From positions 1 through 32,510 of the forward strand of contig JAKSNA010000032.1 in the NCBI GenBank assembly GCA_024400295.1: a DNA stretch of 32,510 nucleotides, written 5' to 3'. Shown here in pieces: positions 14,084 to 22,529 of this stretch. Each line of letters starts with the position of its first letter. The first letter of the stretch is position 1. Source of the DNA: Bacteroidales bacterium. Lineage in GTDB: Bacteria; Bacteroidota; Bacteroidia; Bacteroidales; F082. The position numbers and the translations under genes were made by a program. The notes below the pieces were generated by a model. That model saw only the letters and a program-made list of their open reading frames with translations. It did no database searches and was not told where the DNA came from.

Positions 14084-15410
14084 TAAGAAACTCCTCCACT
14101 CCGGCGTATGTCACGGTGACATCTTTGAAATGCACGAGAGCCGCGGTTTTTTCTTCATCGGTGGCATTCATCTGATTGAGGATATTTGCGAGGTGCATCT
14201 TCATGTGACCTTGTTGTATTCCTTTGGTTGTCAGTGACTTGACGGCGGCATAGTTGTTTGCAAGCCCCATTGTGGCGGCGATCATCATGAGTTCCGGAGC
14301 CGAAGGGTTACCGAGGAGTTCGAGCGACTCTTTTGCCAAAGGATGCAGGGAAGTCAAGCCGCCGACGGTCCCGAGGGCCATTGGCACTTCAAGCATAAAC
14401 TTGAACATTCCGTCGTTTATCTCTACCGATGACAACGACTCGTATTGTCCGTTGCGTGCGGCGTAAGAATGACCGGCTGCTTCGGTGGCGCGGAAGTCGT
14501 TGCCTGTGGCGATGACGACAGCGTCGATGCCGTTATAAATACCTTTATTGTGTGTTGTGGCGCGGTACACGTCGATATGTGCAATGTCAACAGCCTTTTT
14601 GAATTTCTCCGCAAACGCCTTGCCGTCAAGGTGTTCATCGATGCCGTCGAGGTCGTAGAGCGGGCATTCGACCCAGACTTTCACGCGGCATTCAGGTGTG
14701 TAATTTGATAAAATCGACATCACGATCTCCACATGACGTTCATTCTCAGGCAGTTGGTTCTGACGGAGGAAGAAGTCCTGGAGGGCATGTGCGAAAGTTT
14801 CGAGACAGGTGTTTATGAAATTCGCGCCCATCGAGTCACAGGTGCCGAAGGTGACACGGAGCTGGTAATAGTCAGGCAGTTTGTCGGTGAAGTCAACTAA
14901 TTGTATGTCAATGATTCCGCCGCCGCGTTTTTCCATTTTCTCCGTGAGTGACCTTGTAGCGTCACGCAGTGTCTTTTTTATCTCCGGAAGGAAAGAGAAG
15001 AGCGTTTCTTTTTTGCCTTTATAGCAGAAATGCACCTGTCCTACTTTCTGAGTGTCAACCACTTCGGCATGGAATCCGCCGCGGTCGCCCCAGAATTTCG
15101 CGGCGGCCGAGGCCGCCGCGACAACGCTGCTCTCCTCTATCACCATCGGCACGACATACCGCTTGCCGTTTATCATGACGTTGGGCGACACGCCGTATGG
15201 GATGTGAAAGTTGGAGATGGTGTTCTCGCTGAACTCATCGAACTGCCGCTGCTTCTCGGCATCGGAATACCAGAAACTCTTCAGCAAGGCGATGAACTCG
15301 CCCGGGTTCTCGATGTACTCTGAAACAGCCTTCAATTTGTCCTCTTTCAGCAACTTCGAAAACCCCTTGATGATACGGTCGCGCTTTCTTGTCGGTCTCT
15401 CTTCCCCCAT
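14055..15410 (-). CDS. Hydroxymethylglutaryl-CoA reductase, class II type
   Basis: A 451-residue HMG-CoA reductase, which interconverts HMG-CoA and mevalonate. Substrate-site block: ENTISNFHIPYGVSPNVMING (about 62-82), with catalytic Glu93 (IEESSVVAAAS). Further catalytic residues are Lys289 (THNKGIYNGIDAV), Asp305 (GNDFRATEAAGH) and His402 (GHMKMHLANI). The sequence resembles the soluble bacterial class II enzyme and has no membrane domain. In a Bacteroidota setting beside a GHMP kinase the biosynthetic direction (isoprenoid precursors) is more likely than mevalonate breakdown. The last nine residues (KVKRLKVKS) come from an intergenic-type repeat, so the original C-terminus was probably near EEFL. 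First gene of the pair. Confidence 0.9.
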   Translation of the reverse strand: MGEERPTRKRDRIIKGFSKLLKEDKLKAVSEYIENPGEFIALLKSFWYSDAEKQRQFDEFSENTISNFHIPYGVSPNVMINGKRYVVPMVIEESSVVAAASAAAKFWGDRGGFHAEVVDTQKVGQVHFCYKGKKETLFSFLPEIKKTLRDATRSLTEKMEKRGGGIIDIQLVDFTDKLPDYYQLRVTFGTCDSMGANFINTCLETFAHALQDFFLRQNQLPENERHVEIVMSILSNYTPECRVKVWVECPLYDLDGIDEHLDGKAFAEKFKKAVDIAHIDVYRATTHNKGIYNGIDAVVIATGNDFRATEAAGHSYAARNGQYESLSSVEINDGMFKFMLEVPMALGTVGGLTSLHPLAKESLELLGNPSAPELMMIAATMGLANNYAAVKSLTTKGIQQGHMKMHLANILNQMNATDEEKTAALVHFKDVTVTYAGVEEFLKVKRLKVKS

Positions 15411-15475
15411 GTTTCTGATATGTAACCGCTGACGCAGTTAAAGTTGTTCTAATTTTTTTAACATAAAATCGGGTG

Positions 15476-15483
15476 CAAAAATA
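15476..15483 (-). promoter_or_regulatory. -7 promoter element for HMG-CoA reductase
   Basis: The minus strand reads TATTTTTG followed by CACC, matching TAnnTTTG, about 65 bases upstream of the ATG. A weak -33 (TTGCG, complement of 15499-15503) is 15 bases further up. The same TATTTTTGCAC string occurs in front of pheT. Confidence 0.5.
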
Positions 15484-15584
15484 CGAAATTTTAATTTTCG
15501 CAATTAAAACAACAATATTGAAATTTTTCATATTTTTACGGCATGAAAATTTTTAACTGATTTATTAACTAAATTTTTTATCAC

Positions 15585-16970
15585 ATGAAAAAATTCTTTA
15601 CATTTATCTTAGCTACATTATTGAGCGTCAATGTATTTGCTCAATGTCCACTTTCAACAGCCGTTGACTTCACGGCGACAGACTGCCACGGCACAGAAGT
15701 GCATCTCTTCGACATCCTCGACGGCGGACAGTATGTTCTCATCGATTTCTTCTACACCACATGCAGCCCTTGCAACACAGCATGCCCGAAAGTTGTTGAA
15801 GCCTACCAGCTTTTAGGTTGCAACATGCACGATGTTTTCTTCATGGAAATCAGCCCGTCTGACAACGACACACAATGCCAGAACTGGTGCAATCAGTATG
15901 GCGTTGAGTATCCTACCATCGGCACTTCAAGCGGAGGCGGCTCTATCTGCAATACATACGGCATCCCAGCATATCCGACAGTGATATTAATCAAGCCAGA
16001 CCGTTCCATCGTCATCAATGACCTTTGGCCAATAAGCAATGCACAGACAATCACCAGTGCACTTGCACCTTACGGCATCGAGGAGCACGACTGCACCAGC
16101 CCGGCGAGCGCGAGCGTAGAGATCTCGGACATCACGACGACAAACACAACAGTGACCGCGACCTTCACGCCCAACGAAGACTGCGCCTCATATTACTACA
16201 TGATTGGCACGGAGGCTGAAATGGCGATGTGGGTGCAGATGATGCAGACACCATTGGAACAGCTCGTCATGCAGTGGGGCATCCAGACAACCGGTGTCGA
16301 TACATACACATGGACAGACCAGGCTCCGGGCACCGAATACACCATCTACGTAGTGCCTGTGAACGCTGACGAGACCCTCGGCGAGATGGTGACAGCCACG
16401 GCCACGACGACGGCAGCGGGCGGCCCCGGCGTCTCAGAAATCGAGATGACCGTCGAGGTGCTTTCACCAACAGAAGTCAAGACATTCACCACACCTAACG
16501 ACCAGACAGCGGAATACCACTACGGACTTATCGAAAAGGCATATTACGAAGAAATCGGCGAAGAAGGTCTCATCCAGATAATCCAGGAAGACATATATCC
16601 TTACTATGAATACAGCGAATGGATATGGCTTGAACTTTCGCCTGAAACAGAATACTATGGCTTCGCACGGGGCTTTAACGCAAACGGTGAATGGGGCACA
16701 ATAACACTCGTCCCCTTCACCACAATGCCTAACGCAATCGAAGATGTCAACGCATTGTCATTCAACATCTTCCCTAACCCTGCTGACAATTTCGTGAAGA
16801 TTGAAGGAAACAACATCCAGACTGTTGAAATCTTCAACATGACCGGTCAAGCTGTTGTGAGACAAGATGTCAGCGGCAACGAAACGACAATCTCAACTGA
16901 AAACCTCGAATCTGGCGTCTATTTCGTGAAAGTCAACGGAACAATGACTCAGAAACTCGTCGTGAAATAG
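15585..16970 (+). CDS. Secreted thioredoxin-fold protein with T9SS type A tail
   Basis: A 461-residue exported protein. Signal peptide MKKFFTFILATLLSVNVFAQ (1-20). Residues about 21-165 form a TlpA/AhpC-like thioredoxin fold with FFYTTCSPC (active CxxC at Cys60 and Cys63) and the cis-proline segment YGIPAYPTVILIKPDR. Two fibronectin-like beta modules follow (about 174-275 and 285-375; APGTEYTIYVVPV, SPETEYYGFARGF). The C-terminal 75 residues are a type IX secretion type A sorting domain: FNIFPNPADNFVKIE, VEIFNMTGQAV, LESGVYFVKVNG, QKLVVK. It is therefore probably carried by the T9SS to the surface or medium, where it may act on disulfides. A near-consensus -7 (TATTTTTA at 15531-15538) lies upstream; heptamers and a terminator follow. 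Confidence 0.85.
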   Translation: MKKFFTFILATLLSVNVFAQCPLSTAVDFTATDCHGTEVHLFDILDGGQYVLIDFFYTTCSPCNTACPKVVEAYQLLGCNMHDVFFMEISPSDNDTQCQNWCNQYGVEYPTIGTSSGGGSICNTYGIPAYPTVILIKPDRSIVINDLWPISNAQTITSALAPYGIEEHDCTSPASASVEISDITTTNTTVTATFTPNEDCASYYYMIGTEAEMAMWVQMMQTPLEQLVMQWGIQTTGVDTYTWTDQAPGTEYTIYVVPVNADETLGEMVTATATTTAAGGPGVSEIEMTVEVLSPTEVKTFTTPNDQTAEYHYGLIEKAYYEEIGEEGLIQIIQEDIYPYYEYSEWIWLELSPETEYYGFARGFNANGEWGTITLVPFTTMPNAIEDVNALSFNIFPNPADNFVKIEGNNIQTVEIFNMTGQAVVRQDVSGNETTISTENLESGVYFVKVNGTMTQKLVVK

Positions 16971-16975
16971 CTAAA

Positions 16976-17030
16976 AGTTGAAAGATTAAAGTTAAAGGAG
17001 GAGAGAGTGCGACATCTCTCCTCTTTTTTA
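16976..17030 (+). terminator. Heptamer array followed by a terminator hairpin
   Basis: After the stop codon three in-phase units AGTTGAA, AGATTAA, AGTTAAA (16976-16996) run into a hairpin: AGGAGAGA (16999-17006) pairs with TCTCTCCT (17015-17022), extensible outward to 16994/17027, then a run of T. It separates the T9SS cargo gene from the next lipoprotein gene. Confidence 0.65.
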
Positions 17031-17041
17031 AACAAAACGTT

Positions 17042-17446
17042 ATGAAAAAATCAGCATCCATACTACTCGTTTTGGTGATTTCCGTCATTCTCTTTTCGTG
17101 CAAGCAGGCGAGGACTGTCATCGTCACGTATAACTGTGAACTCACACATTATCAATCCAATCACACTGCCGACCTCGACATTGTGAAAAGCTATATCATC
17201 AATAATGGAGCACAGGCCGTTGGGTCGTCGTTTCGTTATTCCATTTACGGCAAGAGCGATGAGGCATGTATTGAGGAGGCTGACAGGAAGGCGAAGAATT
17301 ACTTTGAAGACAACGTCCGTTATCTCAGTGCTGGCGAACTGAGGAAACTGCTCGGTGAGGAGACCGAGTTCGAATATTCATTCTGCCGAGTGCAAGACAA
17401 CGGCGACACGCTGAAGATTGCAAGTTACCAATATAATATGGAATAG
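17042..17446 (+). CDS. Small lipoprotein of unknown function
   Basis: A 134-residue predicted lipoprotein with a hydrophobic leader and lipobox ILFSC (Cys20). The mature domain (TVIVTYNCELTHYQSN..., SYIINNGAQAVGSSFRYSIYG, EACIEEADRKAKNYFEDNV) is mixed alpha/beta with two more cysteines, and I recognise no family. It follows a strong terminator by about 12 bases, so any promoter must lie in or before that hairpin unless there is read-through. No functional clue comes from the neighbours. Confidence 0.55.
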   Translation: MKKSASILLVLVISVILFSCKQARTVIVTYNCELTHYQSNHTADLDIVKSYIINNGAQAVGSSFRYSIYGKSDEACIEEADRKAKNYFEDNVRYLSAGELRKLLGEETEFEYSFCRVQDNGDTLKIASYQYNME

Positions 17447-17513
17447 TTTTCCATAACGAACCGCACGAATCTCACTAATGTTCCAGTCACGCAAATTTGT
17501 TGCAGATTTTTCA

Positions 17514-17566
17514 TAAAAAAGAGAGGCTGGTGCCGTAGATTTTGTTCCTCAGGCACCAGTCTCTCT
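17514..17566 (-). terminator. Strong bidirectional terminator between groEL and the lipoprotein
   Basis: AGAGAGGCTGGTGCC (17520-17534) pairs with 17552-17566 over 15 bp with one G-T wobble and a 17-nt loop. On the minus strand it ends in six T (A run at 17515-17520), serving groEL; on the plus strand TTAACTTT follows, so it may also end the lipoprotein gene. Confidence 0.75.
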
Positions 17567-17592
17567 TAACTTTACTCTATAATCTCTTAACC
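17565..17592 (-). repeat. Heptamer array after groEL
   Basis: Between the groEL stop codon and its terminator the minus strand reads GGTTAAG, AGATTAT, AGAGTAA, AGTTAAG, four contiguous units in exact seven-base phase; the last runs into the terminator stem. Confidence 0.5.
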
Positions 17593-17597
17593 GAAGA

Positions 17598-19238
<1,641 letters not shown>

Positions 19239-19275
19239 TTACTTTTTTTACTTTGTTAACTTTTGAACTTTTCAC

Positions 19276-19554
19276 TTAGATTATTGCGATGATGTCGTTT
19301 TCACGCATAATCATATAATCGTTGCCATCGAAATGGAACTCTGTGCCGGCATATTTGCCATAAATGACTGTATCGCCGACTTTCACTGTCATCTGGACAT
19401 CTTTTGTGCCAGGGCCGACAGCGACGACTGTGCCTTTCTGTGGTTTCTCTTTTGCTGTGTCAGGGATGATGATTCCGCTGGCTGTTTTCTGTTCTGCGGC
19501 TGCCGGTTCAATAACCACGCGGTCCGCTAAAGGTTTGATTGTCAATTTTGCCAT
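19276..19554 (-). CDS. groES: Co-chaperonin GroES (Hsp10)
   Basis: A 92-residue GroES starting at the ATG at 19554 ([17 protein letters not shown]). An upstream in-frame extension reaching 19620 has basic residues unlike the family and is discarded. The mobile-loop region ([21 protein letters not shown]), GPG turn and C-terminal [23 protein letters not shown] are all present. It caps the GroEL cavity. First gene of groESL, about 100 bases past the secG terminator, so it has its own promoter in that gap; I could not pick it out. Confidence 0.97.
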   Translation of the reverse strand: MAKLTIKPLADRVVIEPAAAEQKTASGIIIPDTAKEKPQKGTVVAVGPGTKDVQMTVKVGDTVIYGKYAGTEFHFDGNDYMIMRENDIIAII

Positions 19555-19651
19555 GATTTTATGTTTGATTTTATCGTTTATTATTTCGTAATAATTTGAA
19601 AACCGCCGCCGATTTAACAAATTTCATTCCAAAGATGTTTGACTGACAAAA

Positions 19652-19692
19652 CAAAAAAAAATGTCAGAATGAGTGACATTCTGACATTTTTT
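19652..19692 (-). terminator. Bidirectional terminator between secG and groES
   Basis: ATGTCAGAATG (19661-19671) and CATTCTGACAT (19677-19687) form a perfect 11-bp stem with a 5-nt loop. A nine-base A run (19652-19660) gives T9 on the minus strand. It cleanly ends the pheT-to-secG operon before groESL. Confidence 0.85.
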
Positions 19693-19709
19693 GCATTTCC
19701 CTTGTCAGT

Positions 19710-20027
19710 TTATTCTGCGACAGGCGCCTCAGGTGCTGCCGGAAGTGTGTTTTCAATCTGGCTGCGCATCTGTGTGTCAGCCTGACCAGCACTCTGAACA
19801 CCGTTCTTAGGAATTGATAAACTTGATGCAAGGCAGAACACCACCAACAATGCTGCGAGTGTCCATGTTGCCTTTTCCAAAAAGTCAGTTGTCTTACGTA
19901 CTCCGAGGATCTGATTCTGTGATGAGAAGTTTGAAACGAGACCACCACCTTTTGAATTCTGAACCAAAACGACCAACATCATCAAGAAACTGACGATAAG
20001 GATTAATACTGAAATTGTTACGTACAT
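19710..20027 (-). CDS. secG: Preprotein translocase subunit SecG
   Basis: A 105-residue inner-membrane protein with two transmembrane segments (about 3-21 and 52-71). The conserved SecG loop between them, VQNSKGGGLVSNFSSQNQILGVRKTTDFLEKATW, contains the GGGL and 'G.R...FL.K.TW' elements. The C-terminus is Ala/Pro/Glu-rich, as in Bacteroidota homologues. SecG aids SecA-driven export through SecYEG. It is the last gene of the operon, 11 bases after the TPR gene, and followed by a strong terminator. Confidence 0.93.
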   Translation of the reverse strand: MYVTISVLILIVSFLMMLVVLVQNSKGGGLVSNFSSQNQILGVRKTTDFLEKATWTLAALLVVFCLASSLSIPKNGVQSAGQADTQMRSQIENTLPAAPEAPVAE

Positions 20028-20038
20028 CGTCTTTAATA

Positions 20039-20779
20039 TTAATTGTTTAACTTATTTTTTAACCCAATAATTTGACCTGCAAAATAAACACTTTTTTCTG
20101 GAAATTTCAAGATTAATTTTTCATAAATTGAAATTGCTTTTTCGAGGTATCCTTGCTTAGCGTAAATCATTGCTAATGTTTCACTTACAATATTCTCTTG
20201 ATCAACGACAGAGTCTTGTGCAGCCGAAATTGGGTTGTAAAACTCCTGCTTCGGCCTTGAAATCGACGGATTTTTTGCTATGAATTTGTCAATAATTTCC
20301 GATTTTGTCAAATTTTCCGGTGCTTTCTTCGGCTCCTGTCTCTCGTTTTCCAGCTGAGCGATTTTGTTCTCGATAATTGCCATCAGCTCGTCAAGTGTCT
20401 TCTTTTTCTCTTCAAGAAGCGCCACCTCCCGATTCAGTTCTTCCGTGTCACTCTCAAGGTTTATTTCAGGGATCACGAGCGTCTTTTCCGGAATTATCTC
20501 CGGTGTCTCTTCCTTGGCCTCACGTCTTTCCTCTTCATACTCATCCGGAAGCTGTGTGCAGAGTTTCCGGAGAACGTTCCTGTGCGGCACCATCGACGAC
20601 GCCAGCCTCAACTGCCGGCTTGACTTCTCGTCGCCGTTCCCGTACAGACCGACAGCAAGCAGTGTCTGCCCTACAGTGAAATACGGATAACGCCGAAGCA
20701 TCACCTCAAGTTCTTCAACATCCTGATCTTCAATCATTTCGGGATGCTCAACCAGCCCCATTAACCTTGTCTGTTCCAA
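20039..20779 (-). CDS. TPR-containing protein of the lptE-secG cluster
   Basis: A 246-residue cytosolic protein of unknown function, conserved in Bacteroidota at this position. An N-terminal helical domain (LVEHPEMIEDQDVEELEVMLRRYPYFTVGQTLLA, about 9-42) is followed by an acidic, coiled-coil-prone middle (about 85-150; EELNREVALLEEKKKTLDELMAIIENKIAQLENE) and a C-terminal tetratricopeptide unit (SETLAMIYAKQGYLEKAISIYEKLILKFPEKSVYFAGQI, about 200-238). The TTG at 20779 is used here because it gives the N-terminus typical of homologues as I remember them; the alternative ATG (20761) would remove six residues. The gap to lptE is 29 bases. A role linked to envelope export is inferred from context only. 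Confidence 0.7.
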   Translation of the reverse strand: MEQTRLMGLVEHPEMIEDQDVEELEVMLRRYPYFTVGQTLLAVGLYGNGDEKSSRQLRLASSMVPHRNVLRKLCTQLPDEYEEERREAKEETPEIIPEKTLVIPEINLESDTEELNREVALLEEKKKTLDELMAIIENKIAQLENERQEPKKAPENLTKSEIIDKFIAKNPSISRPKQEFYNPISAAQDSVVDQENIVSETLAMIYAKQGYLEKAISIYEKLILKFPEKSVYFAGQIIGLKNKLNN

Positions 20780-20808
20780 TTTGCAATTCTTTTTCTAAAT
20801 CTCAATAA

Positions 20809-21312
20809 TCACCAGTTCACGACTGCCTTGTTGAAAATATCCTCACACAATTTCTCCGCTATCGTCTCCATCAGCTGATCCTGGACGGCGTTAAGGTCGA
20901 GTGTGCTTGAATAGTCTTCGTACTGAGAAAACTTCTGCTCAAAGTTCTTCGACTCGTCGTATTTGTTGAAAAACCTGACGTTCACCGTGATTGTCAGACG
21001 GTTAAGCGCTGCGGTCTGGTCGCCGGTGATTGCAGTCGGAGATGTGGAGTAGCCGGTAATCTCGCCTTCTATCGCGAGGTCTCCGTTGTTTTCCACCTCT
21101 GCCAGCGACGTCTGGTTCATGAAATAATCACGTAAAGTATTGGTCATCACGCTACTCAGCATCGGCTGGACCAAGTTGGCGTTATTAGGGAAATATGCCA
21201 CCGAAACGGTCTTCGCTTCCGCCGGAATGCTGGCACCCGTAAAAGAATAGACGCCACAACCCGTCAGCAAAAATGCGATTATTAATATTAATAAGGTGTG
21301 AATCTTTTTCAT
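20809..21312 (-). CDS. lptE: LPS-assembly lipoprotein LptE
   Basis: A 167-residue lipoprotein, lipobox LLTGC (Cys19), with the LptE-family start CGVYSFTGASIPAEAKTVSVAYFPNNA and conserved NTLRDYF, GDLAIEGEITGYSTSPTAI and LTITVNVRFFNK segments. LptE plugs the LptD barrel in the outer membrane during LPS insertion. Its ATG overlaps the stop codon of the upstream regulator (TAATG), so translation is probably coupled. Confidence 0.88.
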   Translation of the reverse strand: MKKIHTLLILIIAFLLTGCGVYSFTGASIPAEAKTVSVAYFPNNANLVQPMLSSVMTNTLRDYFMNQTSLAEVENNGDLAIEGEITGYSTSPTAITGDQTAALNRLTITVNVRFFNKYDESKNFEQKFSQYEDYSSTLDLNAVQDQLMETIAEKLCEDIFNKAVVNW

Positions 21313-22529
21313 TAAATATCTATTCCGTAGTCCTTAATCTTTCTGTAAAGTGTCCTCTCACTTATGCCAAGCTCGTTGGATGCCTCTCTGCGTTTGCCTT
21401 TATATTTCTTCAACGCCTTGATAATCACCTCTTTTTCTTTATCCTGCAATGACAAGCTGTCGATGATTTGTTTTGCAGGAACAAACTCGGCCTCAGCATC
21501 CTGTGCCTGGTCGAAAATAAGCGTGTCTTCATCTTCAGCCACATTCAGCACCTTGCCGTAAATCTGAGTAATCGACGGTTGTGTCTTCTCAACCTGACTT
21601 GCCGCCGCGACCTGTCCGTTAGTGAGGTCATCGACGGTCTTGCGCAACTCCATGAGGTCCTTCTTCATGTCGAAAAGCACCTTATATAATATGTCGCGCT
21701 CCGAGAAATCGTGATCTTTCTCGCCGGCGAGAATCGGCAGTGACGTCTGTTTCGGCAGGTAGCCCGACAAGACTTCAGGCGTTATGACTCTCTCCTCTTT
21801 CTCCATGATTGAGATCTGGTCTGTCACGTTTTTCAGCTGGCGGATGTTACCGTCCCAACGGTAGCTTTCGAACATCAGCTGGGCCTCCGGCGTGAGACTT
21901 ATCGGTGTCTCATGGTATTTCTCTGCAAAATCAAACGCAAACTTCTTGAATAACAATATTATATCTCCTTTTCTGTCGCGAAGCGGAGGTATTGAGATCG
22001 GGATGGTATTGAGCCTGTAATAGAGGTCTTCGCGGAAACGGCCATTTTTTATCGCCTCAGGGATGTCAACATTTGTGGCAGCGACGACACGAACGTTTGT
22101 CTTCTGTACTTTTGAGGAACCGACTTTTATGAACTCTCCGTTTTCCAGAACCCTCAGCAGCCGGGCCTGTGTCGCTAACGGCAGTTCGCCGACTTCATCC
22201 AAAAACAACGTCCCGCCATCAGCCACTTCGAAATAACCCTTACGGGAATCGACAGCTCCGGTAAAAGCACCTTTCTCATGTCCAAACAATTCAGAGTCAA
22301 TGGTTCCTTCCGGAATGGCACCGCAGTTGATGGCGAAATACTGTCCGTGTTTTCTTGAGCTGTTGTCATGGATAATCCGCGGAAACACATCCTTGCCGGT
22401 GCCGCTCTCCCCGTTAATCAGCACTGTAAGATCCGTTGACGCCACCTGAACCGCCACCTCGATGGCGCGGTTCAGATAGGGGTCGTTTCCTATGATCTTA
22501 TATCGTTGCTTTATCGTTTGAATATCCAT
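21312..22529 (-). CDS. Sigma-54-type AAA+ activator without a sensory domain
   Basis: A 405-residue bacterial enhancer-binding protein. It starts directly with the AAA+ domain: Walker A GESGTGKD (40-47), the sigma-54-contacting GAFTGA (87-92), Walker B GGTLFLDEVGEL (105-116), and RLNTIPISIPPLRDR with the arginine fingers. A linker of about 90 residues (270-360) with an acidic, helical stretch follows, then a Fis-type helix-turn-helix (366-402, EASNELGISERTLYRKIKDYGI). There is no receiver, GAF or PAS domain, so it is either constitutive or controlled by a partner. It overlaps pheT upstream and lptE downstream, each by one base (TAATG), placing a transcription factor inside an aminoacyl-tRNA/envelope operon. 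Confidence 0.9.
   Translation of the reverse strand: MDIQTIKQRYKIIGNDPYLNRAIEVAVQVASTDLTVLINGESGTGKDVFPRIIHDNSSRKHGQYFAINCGAIPEGTIDSELFGHEKGAFTGAVDSRKGYFEVADGGTLFLDEVGELPLATQARLLRVLENGEFIKVGSSKVQKTNVRVVAATNVDIPEAIKNGRFREDLYYRLNTIPISIPPLRDRKGDIILLFKKFAFDFAEKYHETPISLTPEAQLMFESYRWDGNIRQLKNVTDQISIMEKEERVITPEVLSGYLPKQTSLPILAGEKDHDFSERDILYKVLFDMKKDLMELRKTVDDLTNGQVAAASQVEKTQPSITQIYGKVLNVAEDEDTLIFDQAQDAEAEFVPAKQIIDSLSLQDKEKEVIIKALKKYKGKRREASNELGISERTLYRKIKDYGIDI

Noticed and set aside
19555..19620. 22-residue N-terminal extension of GroES
   Set aside because: Homologues start at MAKLTIKPL; the extension is basic and A/T-rich and probably contains the leader region.
19555..19660. CIRCE operator (HrcA site) upstream of groES
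   Set aside because: I looked for the TTAGCACTC/GAGTGCTAA inverted repeat and did not find it; only the secG terminator hairpin is present.
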